A stretch of DNA of 36,670 nucleotides. Origin: CAZHBA01 sp964530225 (GTDB lineage: Bacteria; Pseudomonadota; Alphaproteobacteria; UBA6615). A model generated the notes under the pieces. The model saw only the letters and a program-made list of their open reading frames with translations, had not been told where the DNA came from and made no database searches. How positions within the stretch are numbered: the first letter of the stretch is position 1; the number at the start of each line of letters is the position of its first letter. The stretch lies in the NCBI GenBank assembly GCA_964530225.1, contig CAZHBA010000011.1, positions 1 through 36,670 of the forward strand, given 5' to 3'. Both the position numbers and the translations under genes were made by a program. Below are positions 16,693-25,387 of this stretch, piece by piece.

Positions 16693-18492
16693 ATGCGGTT
16701 TTTAGTCGTCAACACCCTTATCGTGCCGCTGTTTGTGGCCGGCACCGCTATGGCGCAGGTGCCGATACCGCGGCCCGTCGAGACGGCGTTGGTCGGCCCG
16801 GCGAGCGTGCAAATCCCCAGCTTAGGCGAGGTCGAAGCGGTTCTGTCGGAACCGGACATCAACCGCTACCGTGCCATCTTCGCACTACAGGAAGACGGCC
16901 GCTGGTCCGACGCTCTGGCCCTGATAACGCGTCTGCAAAACCGCCGCTTGATGGGCCACGTCCTAGCGCAAAAATACCTGCACCCGACGAAATACCGTTC
17001 CAAGTTCAGCGAGCTGCGCAGTTGGATGGCAAAATACGCCGACCATCCCCAGGCGCGCCGTATCCACCGCCTTGCCGTGTTGCGCCAGCCCAAGCGGGCC
17101 CGGGCAGCGCAGCCACCGATCGTCAAGCGCTTACGGCCCCAAACTACCGCCGCGCAAAAAGCATCGGAATCGCGTCCGCGTTATTCGCGCGCCAGCACCA
17201 AGAAAGGCCGCCGGCTACAATCGAACATCCGCCGCCGCATTGGCCGCGGCTGGCCGACTGGCGCACTTAAACTATTAGACCAGTCAAGTTCCCGCACACT
17301 ACTGACACCGTCGCAGCGCAGCCAAGCGTTGCGCGATGTCTCCCGCGCCTACTACCGTGCCGGCAAGGATACCGAAGCCATTTTTGCTGCTGACCGGGCA
17401 GTCAGGGCCGCGCCGAACGATGCGCCGTTGGCGCGCTGGTGGGGCGGCTTGGCAGCGTGGCGCACCGGCGACGTGGACACGGCGCACCGCTATTTCACCG
17501 CGCTGGCAATGTTTCAGGATACGTCCGATTGGATGAAATCGGCCGCTGCCTTTTGGTCGGCACGGGCTTCACTGATCCGCCGCCGACCAGCGGAAGTCAC
17601 GCCGATGCTTGAGCAGGGCGCACGCTACCCGCTCACCTTCTATGGTCTGCTGTCAAAACGCACACTCGGCGAGCCGCTGCAAATCGATTGGCGGCAACCG
17701 CCCTTCAGTAGAGCGGCTTTCCAGGATATTGCCAGAACCGATTATGGCAGCCGCGCCATCGCGCTTATGCAGGTGGGTCTGACGCGCCAGGCGGAGATAG
17801 AATTGTCGGGGCTTGCGGCGACCCAACCGGCGCTGCAGCCGAATATACTCGCTTTGGCTAGTCGGGCGAATTTTCCCGCGCTGGCACTCAAGCTAGCCAC
17901 TACCGCCGACCCATCAGACCGCAACGCGGCGCTGTATCCGCTGCCCGGCTGGCAGTTGGACGACCACTTCGCGGTCGACCGGGCGTTGATCTACGCTTTT
18001 GTGCGTCAGGAATCGGCCTTTAACGAACGCGCGAAAAGTCCGGCCGGCGCCCGTGGGCTGATGCAATTAATGCCACGTACCGCCAGTTTCGTCGCCGGTC
18101 AGCGTAGCCTGCGCGGACGCAAGAAAGACAAATTATTTGATCCCAAATTGAACCTCTCGCTAGGGCAACGCTATATTGGCCAATTGATGTCCGATAAGTC
18201 GATTCCTGACGATTTGTTTCACCTCACCACCGCTTACAACGCCGGTCCCGGCAATTTGCGGAACTGGGAACGTAAAACAAATTACGGCCAAGACCCCCTA
18301 TTGTTCATTGAAAGCTTGCCATCGCGAGAAACACGCCTTTTCATTGAGCGCGTATTGACTAACTTATGGATATACCGTGACCGGCTCGGCCAGCCGTCGC
18401 CGTCGAAGGACGATGTGGCTTCAGGAACCTGGCCGGGCTATCGTCAACTCGATGGCAATGTAGGCGGGAAGATCGCAAATGGGACACGCTAA
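16693..18492 (+). CDS. Soluble lytic murein transglycosylase
   Basis: The 599-residue product cleaves peptidoglycan glycan strands with formation of 1,6-anhydromuramic ends. It has a signal peptide (MRFLVVNTLIVPLFVAGTAMA), a long alpha-helical, superhelical region (residues about 40-410) rich in Arg and Ala, and a C-terminal SLT domain. The catalytic glutamate lies in AFVRQESAFNERAKSPAGA (about residue 440), followed by GLMQLMPRTA and LTTAYNAGPGNLRNW. The ATG at 16693 is preceded by AAAGGAA with good spacing; an earlier out-of-frame ATG at 16686 is not used. The 3' end overlaps moaB by 14 bases. It is Slt70-like rather than a short MltE type by size. Confidence 0.95.
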   Translation: MRFLVVNTLIVPLFVAGTAMAQVPIPRPVETALVGPASVQIPSLGEVEAVLSEPDINRYRAIFALQEDGRWSDALALITRLQNRRLMGHVLAQKYLHPTKYRSKFSELRSWMAKYADHPQARRIHRLAVLRQPKRARAAQPPIVKRLRPQTTAAQKASESRPRYSRASTKKGRRLQSNIRRRIGRGWPTGALKLLDQSSSRTLLTPSQRSQALRDVSRAYYRAGKDTEAIFAADRAVRAAPNDAPLARWWGGLAAWRTGDVDTAHRYFTALAMFQDTSDWMKSAAAFWSARASLIRRRPAEVTPMLEQGARYPLTFYGLLSKRTLGEPLQIDWRQPPFSRAAFQDIARTDYGSRAIALMQVGLTRQAEIELSGLAATQPALQPNILALASRANFPALALKLATTADPSDRNAALYPLPGWQLDDHFAVDRALIYAFVRQESAFNERAKSPAGARGLMQLMPRTASFVAGQRSLRGRKKDKLFDPKLNLSLGQRYIGQLMSDKSIPDDLFHLTTAYNAGPGNLRNWERKTNYGQDPLLFIESLPSRETRLFIERVLTNLWIYRDRLGQPSPSKDDVASGTWPGYRQLDGNVGGKIANGTR

Positions 18493-19018
18493 AGACGGAG
18501 CCGCATTTCAGCCGCTCAATATCGCGGTGCTAACAGTTTCCGATACGCGCACAGCAGCTAACGACAAATCGGGCGATGTGCTGGTAGCACGGCTGACCGA
18601 GGCCGGACATCAGCTCGCTGACCGCACCATCGTGCGCGACGATATCGACGACATCGCCGCACAATTTCAATCGTGGATCGACGAACCAGCTGTTGATGTC
18701 GTTATTTCGACCGGGGGAACCGGCGTCACCGGCCGCGACGTGACACCGGAAGCGCTGGCGAAGGTGATGGAAAAGCACATCGCGGGTTTCGGCGAAATGT
18801 TCCGCTGGCTGAGTTATCAGAAAATCGGCACATCCACGGTGCAGTCGCGCGCCGATGCCGGTGTCGCCGGAAGCACCTACATTTTTACTTTGCCGGGATC
18901 GCCTGGCGCCTGCCTCGATGGCTGGGACGGTATCCTGAAAGACCAGCTCGATATTCGCCACCGCCCGTGCAATTTCGCCGAGATGCTTCCGCGACTGACA
19001 GAAACTGACGCCGCCTAA
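18479..19018 (+). CDS. moaB: Molybdenum cofactor biosynthesis protein B
   Basis: MoaB belongs to the MogA/MoaB family that binds molybdopterin and activates it by adenylylation. The 179-residue product has ILTVSDTRT-like NIAVLTVSDTRTAANDKSGD at the start, then DVVISTGGTGVTGRDVTPEAL (about residues 73-94), GFGEMFRWLSYQKIGTSTVQSRADAGV, and IFTLPGSPGACLDGW. These conserved substrate-binding segments are all intact. Its start overlaps the end of the transglycosylase gene by 14 bases, suggesting translational coupling even though the functions are unrelated. No other molybdopterin genes are in the window, so the pathway context must lie elsewhere. Confidence 0.95.
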   Translation: MGHAKDGAAFQPLNIAVLTVSDTRTAANDKSGDVLVARLTEAGHQLADRTIVRDDIDDIAAQFQSWIDEPAVDVVISTGGTGVTGRDVTPEALAKVMEKHIAGFGEMFRWLSYQKIGTSTVQSRADAGVAGSTYIFTLPGSPGACLDGWDGILKDQLDIRHRPCNFAEMLPRLTETDAA

Positions 19019-19058
19019 GCATGACCCGGTTCGCGCACGGTATTTGTCTGTGAGCGCC

Positions 19059-20093
19059 ATGCTACCAGCTGAGCGGATTGCCGCAGTACTGAGCGAGCAC
19101 TCATCTATACCGGCAATTGGCAGCCACACACTGTCGATACTCACTACCAAGGGTATTTCCCACGACCATTGGCGCATCGGCGACAGCGGCCTGGTGTTAC
19201 GCGTTTTGCAGATGAGCCAGTGGAACATGACGTCGGATCAACAACTAATCTACGAGGCCACTGCATTCGAGCGCGCAGCAGCGAGCGGCCATTGCCCGCG
19301 GCTGCACGGTGTTGTCCAGCCTTGCGAAGGCTTACCTCGCGGCGCCCTTATCGTCGATCTGATCGATGGCCACCCGCCCTGGTTATCCGACGATCTGGTC
19401 GCGATCGCCGATGCGTTCACCGCGATCCACCAGTTGCCGGTGCCCCCGCCCGACGAGCAACCACCGTTGCAAATCCACACTGATCCCGTCGCCGCCACGC
19501 TGCGGGTAATCGAAGAACAAGCCGCCTACCTCCCCGACGCGCAATTGTCCACTGACGCCCGTGCCATGATCTACGACGAGCTGGTGTGGGCGCGGGCATT
19601 CGCCACCCACGGCGAACCCGATATCGCGCTTTGCCTGGTCGGCACCGATACCCATCCGGGAAATTTTTTGATCGACCGGGACGGTAGGGCCTGGTTCGTC
19701 GATTTGGAAAAAGCGCTGTACGGCGTTCCACCGATCGATTTGGCCCACGCGACGCTGACAGTTGCGACCGGCTGGGACCCCGACAGCGCCGCCCGCCTTA
19801 CGACCGATCAGGTCGGTGGATTTTATCGCCGCTACCTGGATCGCCACGACCCGGAAGTTGCCACCAAAATGTCGCCCTGGCTACTACCGCTGCGCCGCCT
19901 CACCTGGCTGCGCACCATAACCTGGTTCGCGCGCTGGCAAGCCGCCTGGCAGGGCGGTAACCATCCTGCTTCGCGCGACGCCAAGATGACTGCACACATT
20001 GCTGCGCACATCGCCGCCTGCTTCGAGACCGACGCCATCGCCGAAGCCCGCATCGATTGGTTGGAATCCGGTTTGGCGCGGGCGCTGAACTAA
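19059..20093 (+). CDS. Aminoglycoside phosphotransferase (APH)-fold kinase of unknown substrate
   Basis: The product (344 residues from the ATG at 19059) has the protein-kinase-like APH fold. Visible marks are a DHWRIGDSGLVLRV nucleotide-binding strand near residue 35, the hinge-like LIVDLIDGHPPWL, and the catalytic loop LVGTDTHPGNFLI with metal-binding FVDLEKALYGVPPIDLAHATL. The family includes choline, homoserine and antibiotic kinases. Nothing here singles out a substrate, and the chromosomal housekeeping setting argues against a resistance gene. TTG (19044) and GTG (19050) codons in frame could extend the start by a few residues, and none has a clear ribosome binding site. It follows moaB by about 40 bases and may be in the same transcript. 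Confidence 0.8.
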   Translation: MLPAERIAAVLSEHSSIPAIGSHTLSILTTKGISHDHWRIGDSGLVLRVLQMSQWNMTSDQQLIYEATAFERAAASGHCPRLHGVVQPCEGLPRGALIVDLIDGHPPWLSDDLVAIADAFTAIHQLPVPPPDEQPPLQIHTDPVAATLRVIEEQAAYLPDAQLSTDARAMIYDELVWARAFATHGEPDIALCLVGTDTHPGNFLIDRDGRAWFVDLEKALYGVPPIDLAHATLTVATGWDPDSAARLTTDQVGGFYRRYLDRHDPEVATKMSPWLLPLRRLTWLRTITWFARWQAAWQGGNHPASRDAKMTAHIAAHIAACFETDAIAEARIDWLESGLARALN

Positions 20094-20110
20094 CAAGAAA
20101 TTTAGTAAAA

Positions 20111-20138
20111 CCTCATTCCGAACTTGTCGGAGATGAGG
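20111..20138 (+). terminator. Hairpin after the moaB-phosphotransferase run
   Basis: Starting 17 bases after the kinase stop there is a ten-pair imperfect hairpin: CCTCAT pairs with ATGAGG, and CCGA pairs with TCGG across a one-base versus two-base bulge, with a five-base loop. Only scattered T residues follow, so it may be a weak or rho-assisted terminator or an RNA-protecting 3' hairpin. Confidence 0.45.
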
Positions 20139-20294
20139 GGCTTAATATTTAAGTCAAATGTTCTTGTCTCGACGACAGTTAATTTCATGTTCCGGGGCAT
20201 CCGCAAAACAAAAATCAACAGCTGTAGTTATTTTCCATCTAGCACCGACGGATGAAGACACGGTTACGGCGACGTGTGCTAGCGTACTTTCGTC

Positions 20295-21674
20295 ATGCTT
20301 GCCCATGAACAGCTGATCCCGTTGGCAGTCGTCATCCTGGTCGCGCTGTCGTGCGGCATGATCTTTACGCGGATGCGCCAACCGGCGGTAATCGGTTACA
20401 TCCTCGCCGGTGTCGTGTTGGGACCAGCTGGGTTCGGTCTCGTGCGTAACGAAGACAATATCGCGCTGCTGGCTGACCTCGGTGTGTTGCTGCTGTTGTT
20501 CGTCGTCGGCATGGAGTTGAGCCTGCGGGCGTTCCGCCGCATTTGGCGCATCGCTTTGGCGACCGTGGCGCTACAAACCGCCGGCGCGCTGCTCGTGGTC
20601 TGGTTTATCGGTCAGGTGATGGGCTGGCCAACCGTCGCGATACTTCTGTTAGCGTTCGTTCTGGCACTGTCGAGCACTGCCGTAGCAGTCAAGATTCTCG
20701 AAGACATCGGTGAATTGCGCACCCGCGCCGGCCGCGTCACCGTCGGCATACTGATCGCCCAAGATCTGGCGATCGTGCCGATGATCTTGTTGCTCGACAT
20801 CGCTGCTCTTGGTGAGTTTAGCTTTTTAGCCGTCGCGCGCATTATCGCGTCGGTGGCGTTGTTGTTGTTGCTGATCCTGTTTCTCAGCCGGCGCCGGCGC
20901 GTCAACCTGCCCCTTCCCGCCATTGTCGCCGGCCATGCCGACCTCACACCCTTGCTCGGCTTGGTGTGCTGCTTCGGCGCCGCGACAATCTCCGGCATGC
21001 TCGGCCTATCGCCTGCCTACGGTGCCTTCCTCGCTGGTCTAACCATCGGCAACAGTAATTTGCGCGTCGGCATGCTCGATACCGTAATGCCTATCCAAAG
21101 CATCCTGATGATGGTGTTTTTTCTTTCCATCGGACTATTGATCGACTTGTCGCTGGTGTGGGCGAACCTCGGCGTAGTCGTGGTCATGCTATTGGTCGCC
21201 ACCGTCGGCAAGACCATCGTTAATTTAGCAGTTTTCGCCGCGCTTCGCCTACCCTGGGCGCAAGCGCTTTTGACCGCTTTGGTGCTGTCGCAGGTCGGTG
21301 AATTCTCGTTCCTACTCGGCAGCATCGGCTTGGAACGCCAAGTCATCTCGACCGACGAATTCCGCATCATCATCACCGTGACCGCGTTGTCGCTGGCGGT
21401 GTCGCCCTTGTGGATGGGGGCGGTTCACCGCCTGCATCGCGTCGCCACCTTCCAGCGCGCCTCGGTGCGCTACGTTTTCCGTATTGCATTCGGCCGCGTG
21501 GCCGACCGCATAACCGGCAGTGGCGCCACGGTTGCCCGGTTTGCCCGTAATACCACGAACCTGATTCGCTACCGCATCAGACCTAGCCGCATCGATATCA
21601 CACCGCCAGTCGAACCACGCATTGAGGACCAGCGGGCGACCTCCTTTCAAAATAGCGACACCGCCGACGACTGA
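20295..21674 (+). CDS. CPA2-family cation:proton antiporter (KefB/KefC-like membrane domain)
   Basis: The 459-residue product is an inner-membrane monovalent cation/proton exchanger. It shows about a dozen hydrophobic helices with CPA2 marks: RMRQPAVIGYILAGVVLGPAG (residues about 26-46), LLADLGVLLLLFVVGMELS, LALSSTAVAVKILED, GILIAQDLAIVPM, LSPAYGAFLAGLTIG, and SQVGEFSFLLG. After the last helix (about residue 385) there is only a 70-residue basic tail, and the RCK/TrkA-N nucleotide-binding domain usual in Kef transporters is not visible. Ion specificity (K or Na) cannot be told. The gene is followed one base later by rnhB, so the two are probably co-transcribed. Confidence 0.9.
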   Translation: MLAHEQLIPLAVVILVALSCGMIFTRMRQPAVIGYILAGVVLGPAGFGLVRNEDNIALLADLGVLLLLFVVGMELSLRAFRRIWRIALATVALQTAGALLVVWFIGQVMGWPTVAILLLAFVLALSSTAVAVKILEDIGELRTRAGRVTVGILIAQDLAIVPMILLLDIAALGEFSFLAVARIIASVALLLLLILFLSRRRRVNLPLPAIVAGHADLTPLLGLVCCFGAATISGMLGLSPAYGAFLAGLTIGNSNLRVGMLDTVMPIQSILMMVFFLSIGLLIDLSLVWANLGVVVVMLLVATVGKTIVNLAVFAALRLPWAQALLTALVLSQVGEFSFLLGSIGLERQVISTDEFRIIITVTALSLAVSPLWMGAVHRLHRVATFQRASVRYVFRIAFGRVADRITGSGATVARFARNTTNLIRYRIRPSRIDITPPVEPRIEDQRATSFQNSDTADD

Positions 21675-21675
21675 T

Positions 21676-22311
21676 ATGCCGGGCTACTCACGAGAGATCG
21701 CCGCCGGTGGCAGAGTTGCCGGGGTCGACGAAGTTGGTCGGGGGTGCTGGGCCGGACCGGTGTTTGCCGCCGCAGCGATTCTGAGCCCACGCGCCGCGGC
21801 GGCACCAGACCTCGCCAGTCTCGACGACTCGAAGGCGATCAGTAAACGGGCGCGCGAGCAATGCTACGACGTACTGCTACGCGCCAGCAATGCTGGGGAA
21901 GCCTGGCTCGTCCTGGGCCGGGCCGAAGTCGAGGAAATCGACGCGTTGAATATCCTCGGTGCCACCATGCTGGCGATGCAGCGCGCCGTCGCTGCCTTGC
22001 CGGTCGCGCCGACATCTATTCTGGTCGACGGCAACCGGGTACCCAACCTGCCGTCACCCGCCGAGGCCGTCGTTGGCGGCGACGGCCATGTCCTGTCAAT
22101 CGCGGCGGCTTCAATATACGCCAAAGTTTCCCGAGACCGGTTTATGGGCGAGCTTGCACAGACCTGCCCCGGCTATGGCTGGGAGCACAATGCCGGCTAC
22201 GGAACCCGCGAGCACCAGGAGGCCCTAGCTAGCCTGGGTCCAACCCGCCACCACCGTAAAAGCTTCGCGCCAATCAAAAAATTGCTGCCAGAGATCACTA
22301 CATGTCGTTAA
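21676..22311 (+). CDS. rnhB: Ribonuclease HII
   Basis: RNase HII cuts the RNA strand of RNA-DNA hybrids and removes single ribonucleotides from DNA. The 211-residue product has the active-site start GVDEVGRGCWAGP (catalytic D18 and E19), the DDSKAISKRAREQ segment with the third acidic residue, LVDGNRVPNL, SIAAASIYAKVSRDRFM and the C-terminal YPGYGWEHNAGYGTREHQEAL-like region. The ATG at 21676 follows the antiporter stop by one base. An in-frame upstream extension lies wholly inside the antiporter gene and is not used. It is directly upstream of ccrM, an order common in alphaproteobacteria as I recall. Confidence 0.96.
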   Translation: MPGYSREIAAGGRVAGVDEVGRGCWAGPVFAAAAILSPRAAAAPDLASLDDSKAISKRAREQCYDVLLRASNAGEAWLVLGRAEVEEIDALNILGATMLAMQRAVAALPVAPTSILVDGNRVPNLPSPAEAVVGGDGHVLSIAAASIYAKVSRDRFMGELAQTCPGYGWEHNAGYGTREHQEALASLGPTRHHRKSFAPIKKLLPEITTCR

Positions 22312-22365
22312 CGTGCTGATTTCAAATACTATATCGGCGATTAGCCCAATTTTTTGGTTGACCCG

Positions 22366-22378
22366 GAATCCCGGATTC
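22366..22378. promoter_or_regulatory. Palindromic pair of GANTC sites upstream of ccrM
   Basis: The 13 bases GAATCCCGGATTC form a palindrome with 6-base arms around one central base and contain two CcrM target sites (GAATC at 22366-22370 and GATTC at 22374-22378). They lie 4-17 bases before the ccrM start. In Caulobacter, paired GANTC sites in the ccrM leader take part in methylation-dependent control of ccrM, so these may be an autoregulatory element. That role is inference. Confidence 0.55.
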
Positions 22379-22382
22379 TCCA

Positions 22383-23498
22383 GTGTCCGCCGCCATGCGT
22401 CCCCCTGGCCAAGAACGCGCGGAAAAGGCGGCTCCGCGTAACGTCATTCTTAAAGGCGACTGTATCGAACATATGTCGGCACTGCCCGAAGGCTGCGTCC
22501 ATGCCGTGTTTGCCGACCCGCCCTACAATCTGCAGCTTGCGCGCAAGTTGATGCGTCCCGACAACAGCCGTGTCGATGGCGTCGACGCGGGCTGGGACAA
22601 GTTCAACGACCTCGCCGCCTACGACGAGTTTACCCACGATTGGCTCAGCGCCGCCCGGCGGGTGCTAAAACCCGACGGCACCCTGTGGGTCATCGGCAGC
22701 TACCACAACATCTTCCGTGTCGGCAGCATTCTGCAGGACCTCGATTTCTGGATGCTCAACGATGTCATCTGGCGCAAGTCAAACCCGATGCCGAACTTTC
22801 GCGGCCGGCGCTTCACCAACGCCCACGAGACGATGATCTGGTGCGCCCGGTCGGAGAAATCAAAATACACCTTCAACTACGATTCCATGAAAGCGCTCAA
22901 CGACGACCTGCAGATGCGCAGCGACTGGCTGCTACCAATCTGCAACGGTGGCGAGCGGTTGAAAAACGACGATGGACAAAAGGCCCATCCGACCCAGAAG
23001 CCCGAAGCGCTGCTGCACCGCGTGGTCATGGCGTCGACGAAGGTTGGCGATGTGATCCTCGATCCGTTCTTCGGTACTGGCACCACCGGCGCCGTCGCCA
23101 AGCAACTGCAACGCGACTTCATCGGCATCGAGCGCGAACAGGACTATATTGACGTCGCCGAAGCGCGGTTGGCGCGGGTGCGGCCGATCGAGGAGACCTC
23201 GCTTCTGGAGACGCCGTCGAAGCGCAACCAACCGCGTATACCCTTCGGTTGGCTGGTTGAACGCGGTCTATTGCGGCCGGGTGAGGTGCTATACGGCCCG
23301 CGCCGCTGTTACGCCGCCAAGGTGCGCGCCGACGGCACCATTGTCTCGGCCGAAAACAGCGGCTCAATCCATAAAATCGGCGCCGCCGTCCAGGGCGCCG
23401 ACGCCTGCAACGGCTGGACCTTCTGGCACCTGGACATCGAGGGCAAATTGGTGCCCATCGACGTACTGCGGCAAAAACTGCGCGCCGAACTCTACTAA
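22383..23498 (+). CDS. ccrM: Cell-cycle DNA adenine methyltransferase, GANTC-specific (CcrM)
   Basis: CcrM methylates the adenine of GANTC on newly replicated DNA and links the cell cycle to transcription in alphaproteobacteria. The 371-residue product is a beta-class N6-adenine methyltransferase: the catalytic DPPY is at residues 45-48 (VFADPPYNLQL), and the SAM-binding DPFFGTGTTGAVAKQ is at about 226-240. Specific CcrM traits are the LWVIGSYHNIFRVGSILQDL and MPNFRGRRFTNAHETMIW segments and an extra C-terminal domain of about 100 residues (WLVERGLLRPGEVLYG, then DACNGWTFWHLDIEG) that helps target recognition. GTG at 22383 or ATG at 22395 may start it. Two GANTC sites lie immediately upstream. 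Confidence 0.96.
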   Translation: MSAAMRPPGQERAEKAAPRNVILKGDCIEHMSALPEGCVHAVFADPPYNLQLARKLMRPDNSRVDGVDAGWDKFNDLAAYDEFTHDWLSAARRVLKPDGTLWVIGSYHNIFRVGSILQDLDFWMLNDVIWRKSNPMPNFRGRRFTNAHETMIWCARSEKSKYTFNYDSMKALNDDLQMRSDWLLPICNGGERLKNDDGQKAHPTQKPEALLHRVVMASTKVGDVILDPFFGTGTTGAVAKQLQRDFIGIEREQDYIDVAEARLARVRPIEETSLLETPSKRNQPRIPFGWLVERGLLRPGEVLYGPRRCYAAKVRADGTIVSAENSGSIHKIGAAVQGADACNGWTFWHLDIEGKLVPIDVLRQKLRAELY

Positions 23499-23621
23499 TC
23501 GCCACCGCCGCAAAGTTGCGGAGCCCCATAGTGTCGATAACGTCTGCCTCATAATAAGGGGAGACGCCGCCGCAAGCTGAACCTGCGTATCATCGTTGGC
23601 TGGTGCGCATGGTCTAAAAAG

Positions 23622-23721
23622 ACCCCCACCCCAACCCTCCCCCACAAAGGGGGGAGTAACGGCGGTGCGAATTGCGTCGTTAAAGTCCTCCCCTTGATGG
23701 GGGAGGATTTAGGTAGGGGTG
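23622..23721. repeat. GC-rich imperfect inverted repeat (REP or MITE-like)
   Basis: In the gap between the convergent ccrM and mutY genes, a C-rich arm with an internal small palindrome (23622-23660, CCTCCCCCA...AGGGGGGAG core) is followed after about 20 bases by a matching reverse-complement arm (23680-23721). The arms share CACCCC, CCTCCCCCA and a terminal TAAC. The design resembles the interspersed CCTCCCCC/GGGGGAGG repeats I recall from alphaproteobacterial genomes. It may also stop transcription from both sides. Copy number elsewhere cannot be judged from this window, where I see one copy. Confidence 0.65.
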
Positions 23722-23738
23722 ACGCCGACGGTTTGACC

Positions 23739-24791
23739 TCAAACGTGCGCCAGGGCGTGGTGCACCACTTTCTTAGTTAGGACCGGCAACGCATGGTCGC
23801 CAAGCGAATCGGGCATGACCCAAACGCCGTCGGCCTTGACGCTTTTACGCACCTGAGCTGCCAGCACCGTAAGTTCGAGCCGGAAGTGGGTGAAGCCGTG
23901 GCTGACCTGCCCCGGTAGTTCGCGCCACTCAGCTGTGAGGGGCGCTTGCGCCAAATCAACAGGCTCGCGTGTCCCCCAATCACTGGAGGGTACCTCCATC
24001 ATGCCGCCGAGCAAGCCGCGTTCGGACCGGCGGCGCAATAACACGGCGCCGTCACTGCGCACCGTCCAGAACGCCAAACCCTGGCGCAGTTGCCGTTCCG
24101 CCTTGGGCACCCGGTGCGGCAGTTCTTCGGCAATACCCAGGGCTTGCGCTTTGCAGTCCGGCTGCCACGGACACATTAGGCATTTCGGTGACCGCGGTGT
24201 GCACACAGTGGCACCCAAATCCATCGCCGCCTGAGCATAATCGCCAGGTCGCGCTTGCGGCGTCAGTTCCGCGGCCAGTGTTCGCAGATGCGCTTTTGCC
24301 GCCGGCAGACTTTCTTCGACTGCGAACAGGCGGGCGATGACCCGCTCGACATTGCCGTCAACCACTGCCGACGGCCGTTCGAACGCAATGGCGGCTATCG
24401 CCGCTGCTGTGTAGGGCCCGATACCAGGTAGCTCGCGCAATTCCGCTTCGGTGTCGGGAAACTCGCCGCCATGTTCACCGGCCACGGCACGGGCGCATTT
24501 GTGCAGATTGCGGGCACGTGCGTAATAACCGAGGCCAGCCCAGAGGTGCAACACCTCGTCGAGGTCGGCCGCAGCCAGATCTGTTATCGCTGGCCAGCAG
24601 TCGAGGAAATTGCGAAAATAGGGACCGACCGTAGCGACGGTGGTTTGCTGCAACATGATCTCGCTGAGCCAGACCCGGTAAGGATTGGGCCGGCGGCCAC
24701 GGCGGGTCTGTGCCGGTGACACGCGCCATGGCAGCCGGCGCGCCTGCCGGTCGTACCATTCGAGCAAGTCCGTGGCACTCGGGTTATCCAT
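23739..24791 (-). CDS. mutY: A/G-specific adenine DNA glycosylase
   Basis: MutY removes adenine mispaired with 8-oxoguanine. The 350-residue product has the catalytic glutamate E44 in SEIMLQQT, the helix-hairpin-helix ELPGIGPYTAAAI (about 120-132) and the catalytic aspartate D145 in VDGNVERV. The iron-sulfur cysteines are C197, C204, C207 and C213 with the standard spacing. A C-terminal Nudix-like 8-oxoG recognition domain follows (LLRRRSERGLLGGMMEVPSSDW and the HGFTHFRLEL segment). The ATG at 24791 is divergent from the DciA-like gene, with 89 bases between them. All required residues are present. Confidence 0.97.
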   Translation of the reverse strand: MDNPSATDLLEWYDRQARRLPWRVSPAQTRRGRRPNPYRVWLSEIMLQQTTVATVGPYFRNFLDCWPAITDLAAADLDEVLHLWAGLGYYARARNLHKCARAVAGEHGGEFPDTEAELRELPGIGPYTAAAIAAIAFERPSAVVDGNVERVIARLFAVEESLPAAKAHLRTLAAELTPQARPGDYAQAAMDLGATVCTPRSPKCLMCPWQPDCKAQALGIAEELPHRVPKAERQLRQGLAFWTVRSDGAVLLRRRSERGLLGGMMEVPSSDWGTREPVDLAQAPLTAEWRELPGQVSHGFTHFRLELTVLAAQVRKSVKADGVWVMPDSLGDHALPVLTKKVVHHALAHV

Positions 24792-24880
24792 TCATCTCCA
24801 CCGTTGTCGACCATCAAGCGCAGTTCTATCATGCGCTCCTACCATATGTTACAAAGTTCATTTCGGTAAGACCATTTGCC

Positions 24881-25387
24881 ATGCCGCCACGCCAAAGAAA
24901 GGGCCTGCGGGCCGTCGCCGCCGAATCCGACCGCGTCACCGCACCGATCCGCCAGAAGCGCGGCTTGGCCGAGGCGGCTTTGATATCAGACTGGCCCGAT
25001 ATCATCGGCGCGGCATTGGCCGCCGAATGTGTGCCCCTGCGCATTACGCGCGGCGCCGGCGGCAACGGCGGCACTTTGCACATTCGGGTTAACGGCGCGC
25101 TGGCGCTTGAGTTGCAGCATTTGCAGCCCCAGGTAATCGAGCGCATCAACGGTTATTTCGGCTATCAGGCTATCGGCCGCATCACGCTCCAGCAGGGGCC
25201 AATCCGTGAGCACAAACCGGCGGCACGCAAACCCGCCATTCCGCCGTCCGAGGAAGACGCCGCCGCGCTTGCAGCACAGTTAGACAACATCGTCGACAGC
25301 GATTTGCGCCAGGCCCTGGATGCACTGGGGCGCGGGGTCCTGAGCCGCAAGCAACGCACGGCGAGAGCCGATGCAAAACCCAAGTGA
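24881..25387 (+). CDS. DUF721 (DciA-like) protein
   Basis: The 168-residue product (from the ATG at 24881) has the DUF721 core: AALISDWPDIIGAALAAECVPLRIT (about residues 28-52), then GTLHIRVNGALALELQHLQPQVIERINGYFG and IGRITLQQGP. Known family members such as DciA help load the replicative DnaB helicase; whether this one does is inference. The C-terminal third is charged and low in conservation. An open frame continues upstream to 24710, but that part lies over the divergent mutY start, and the conserved domain begins after 24881. The position next to mutY and just before smc matches what I recall of alphaproteobacterial gene order. Confidence 0.85.
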   Translation: MPPRQRKGLRAVAAESDRVTAPIRQKRGLAEAALISDWPDIIGAALAAECVPLRITRGAGGNGGTLHIRVNGALALELQHLQPQVIERINGYFGYQAIGRITLQQGPIREHKPAARKPAIPPSEEDAAALAAQLDNIVDSDLRQALDALGRGVLSRKQRTARADAKPK

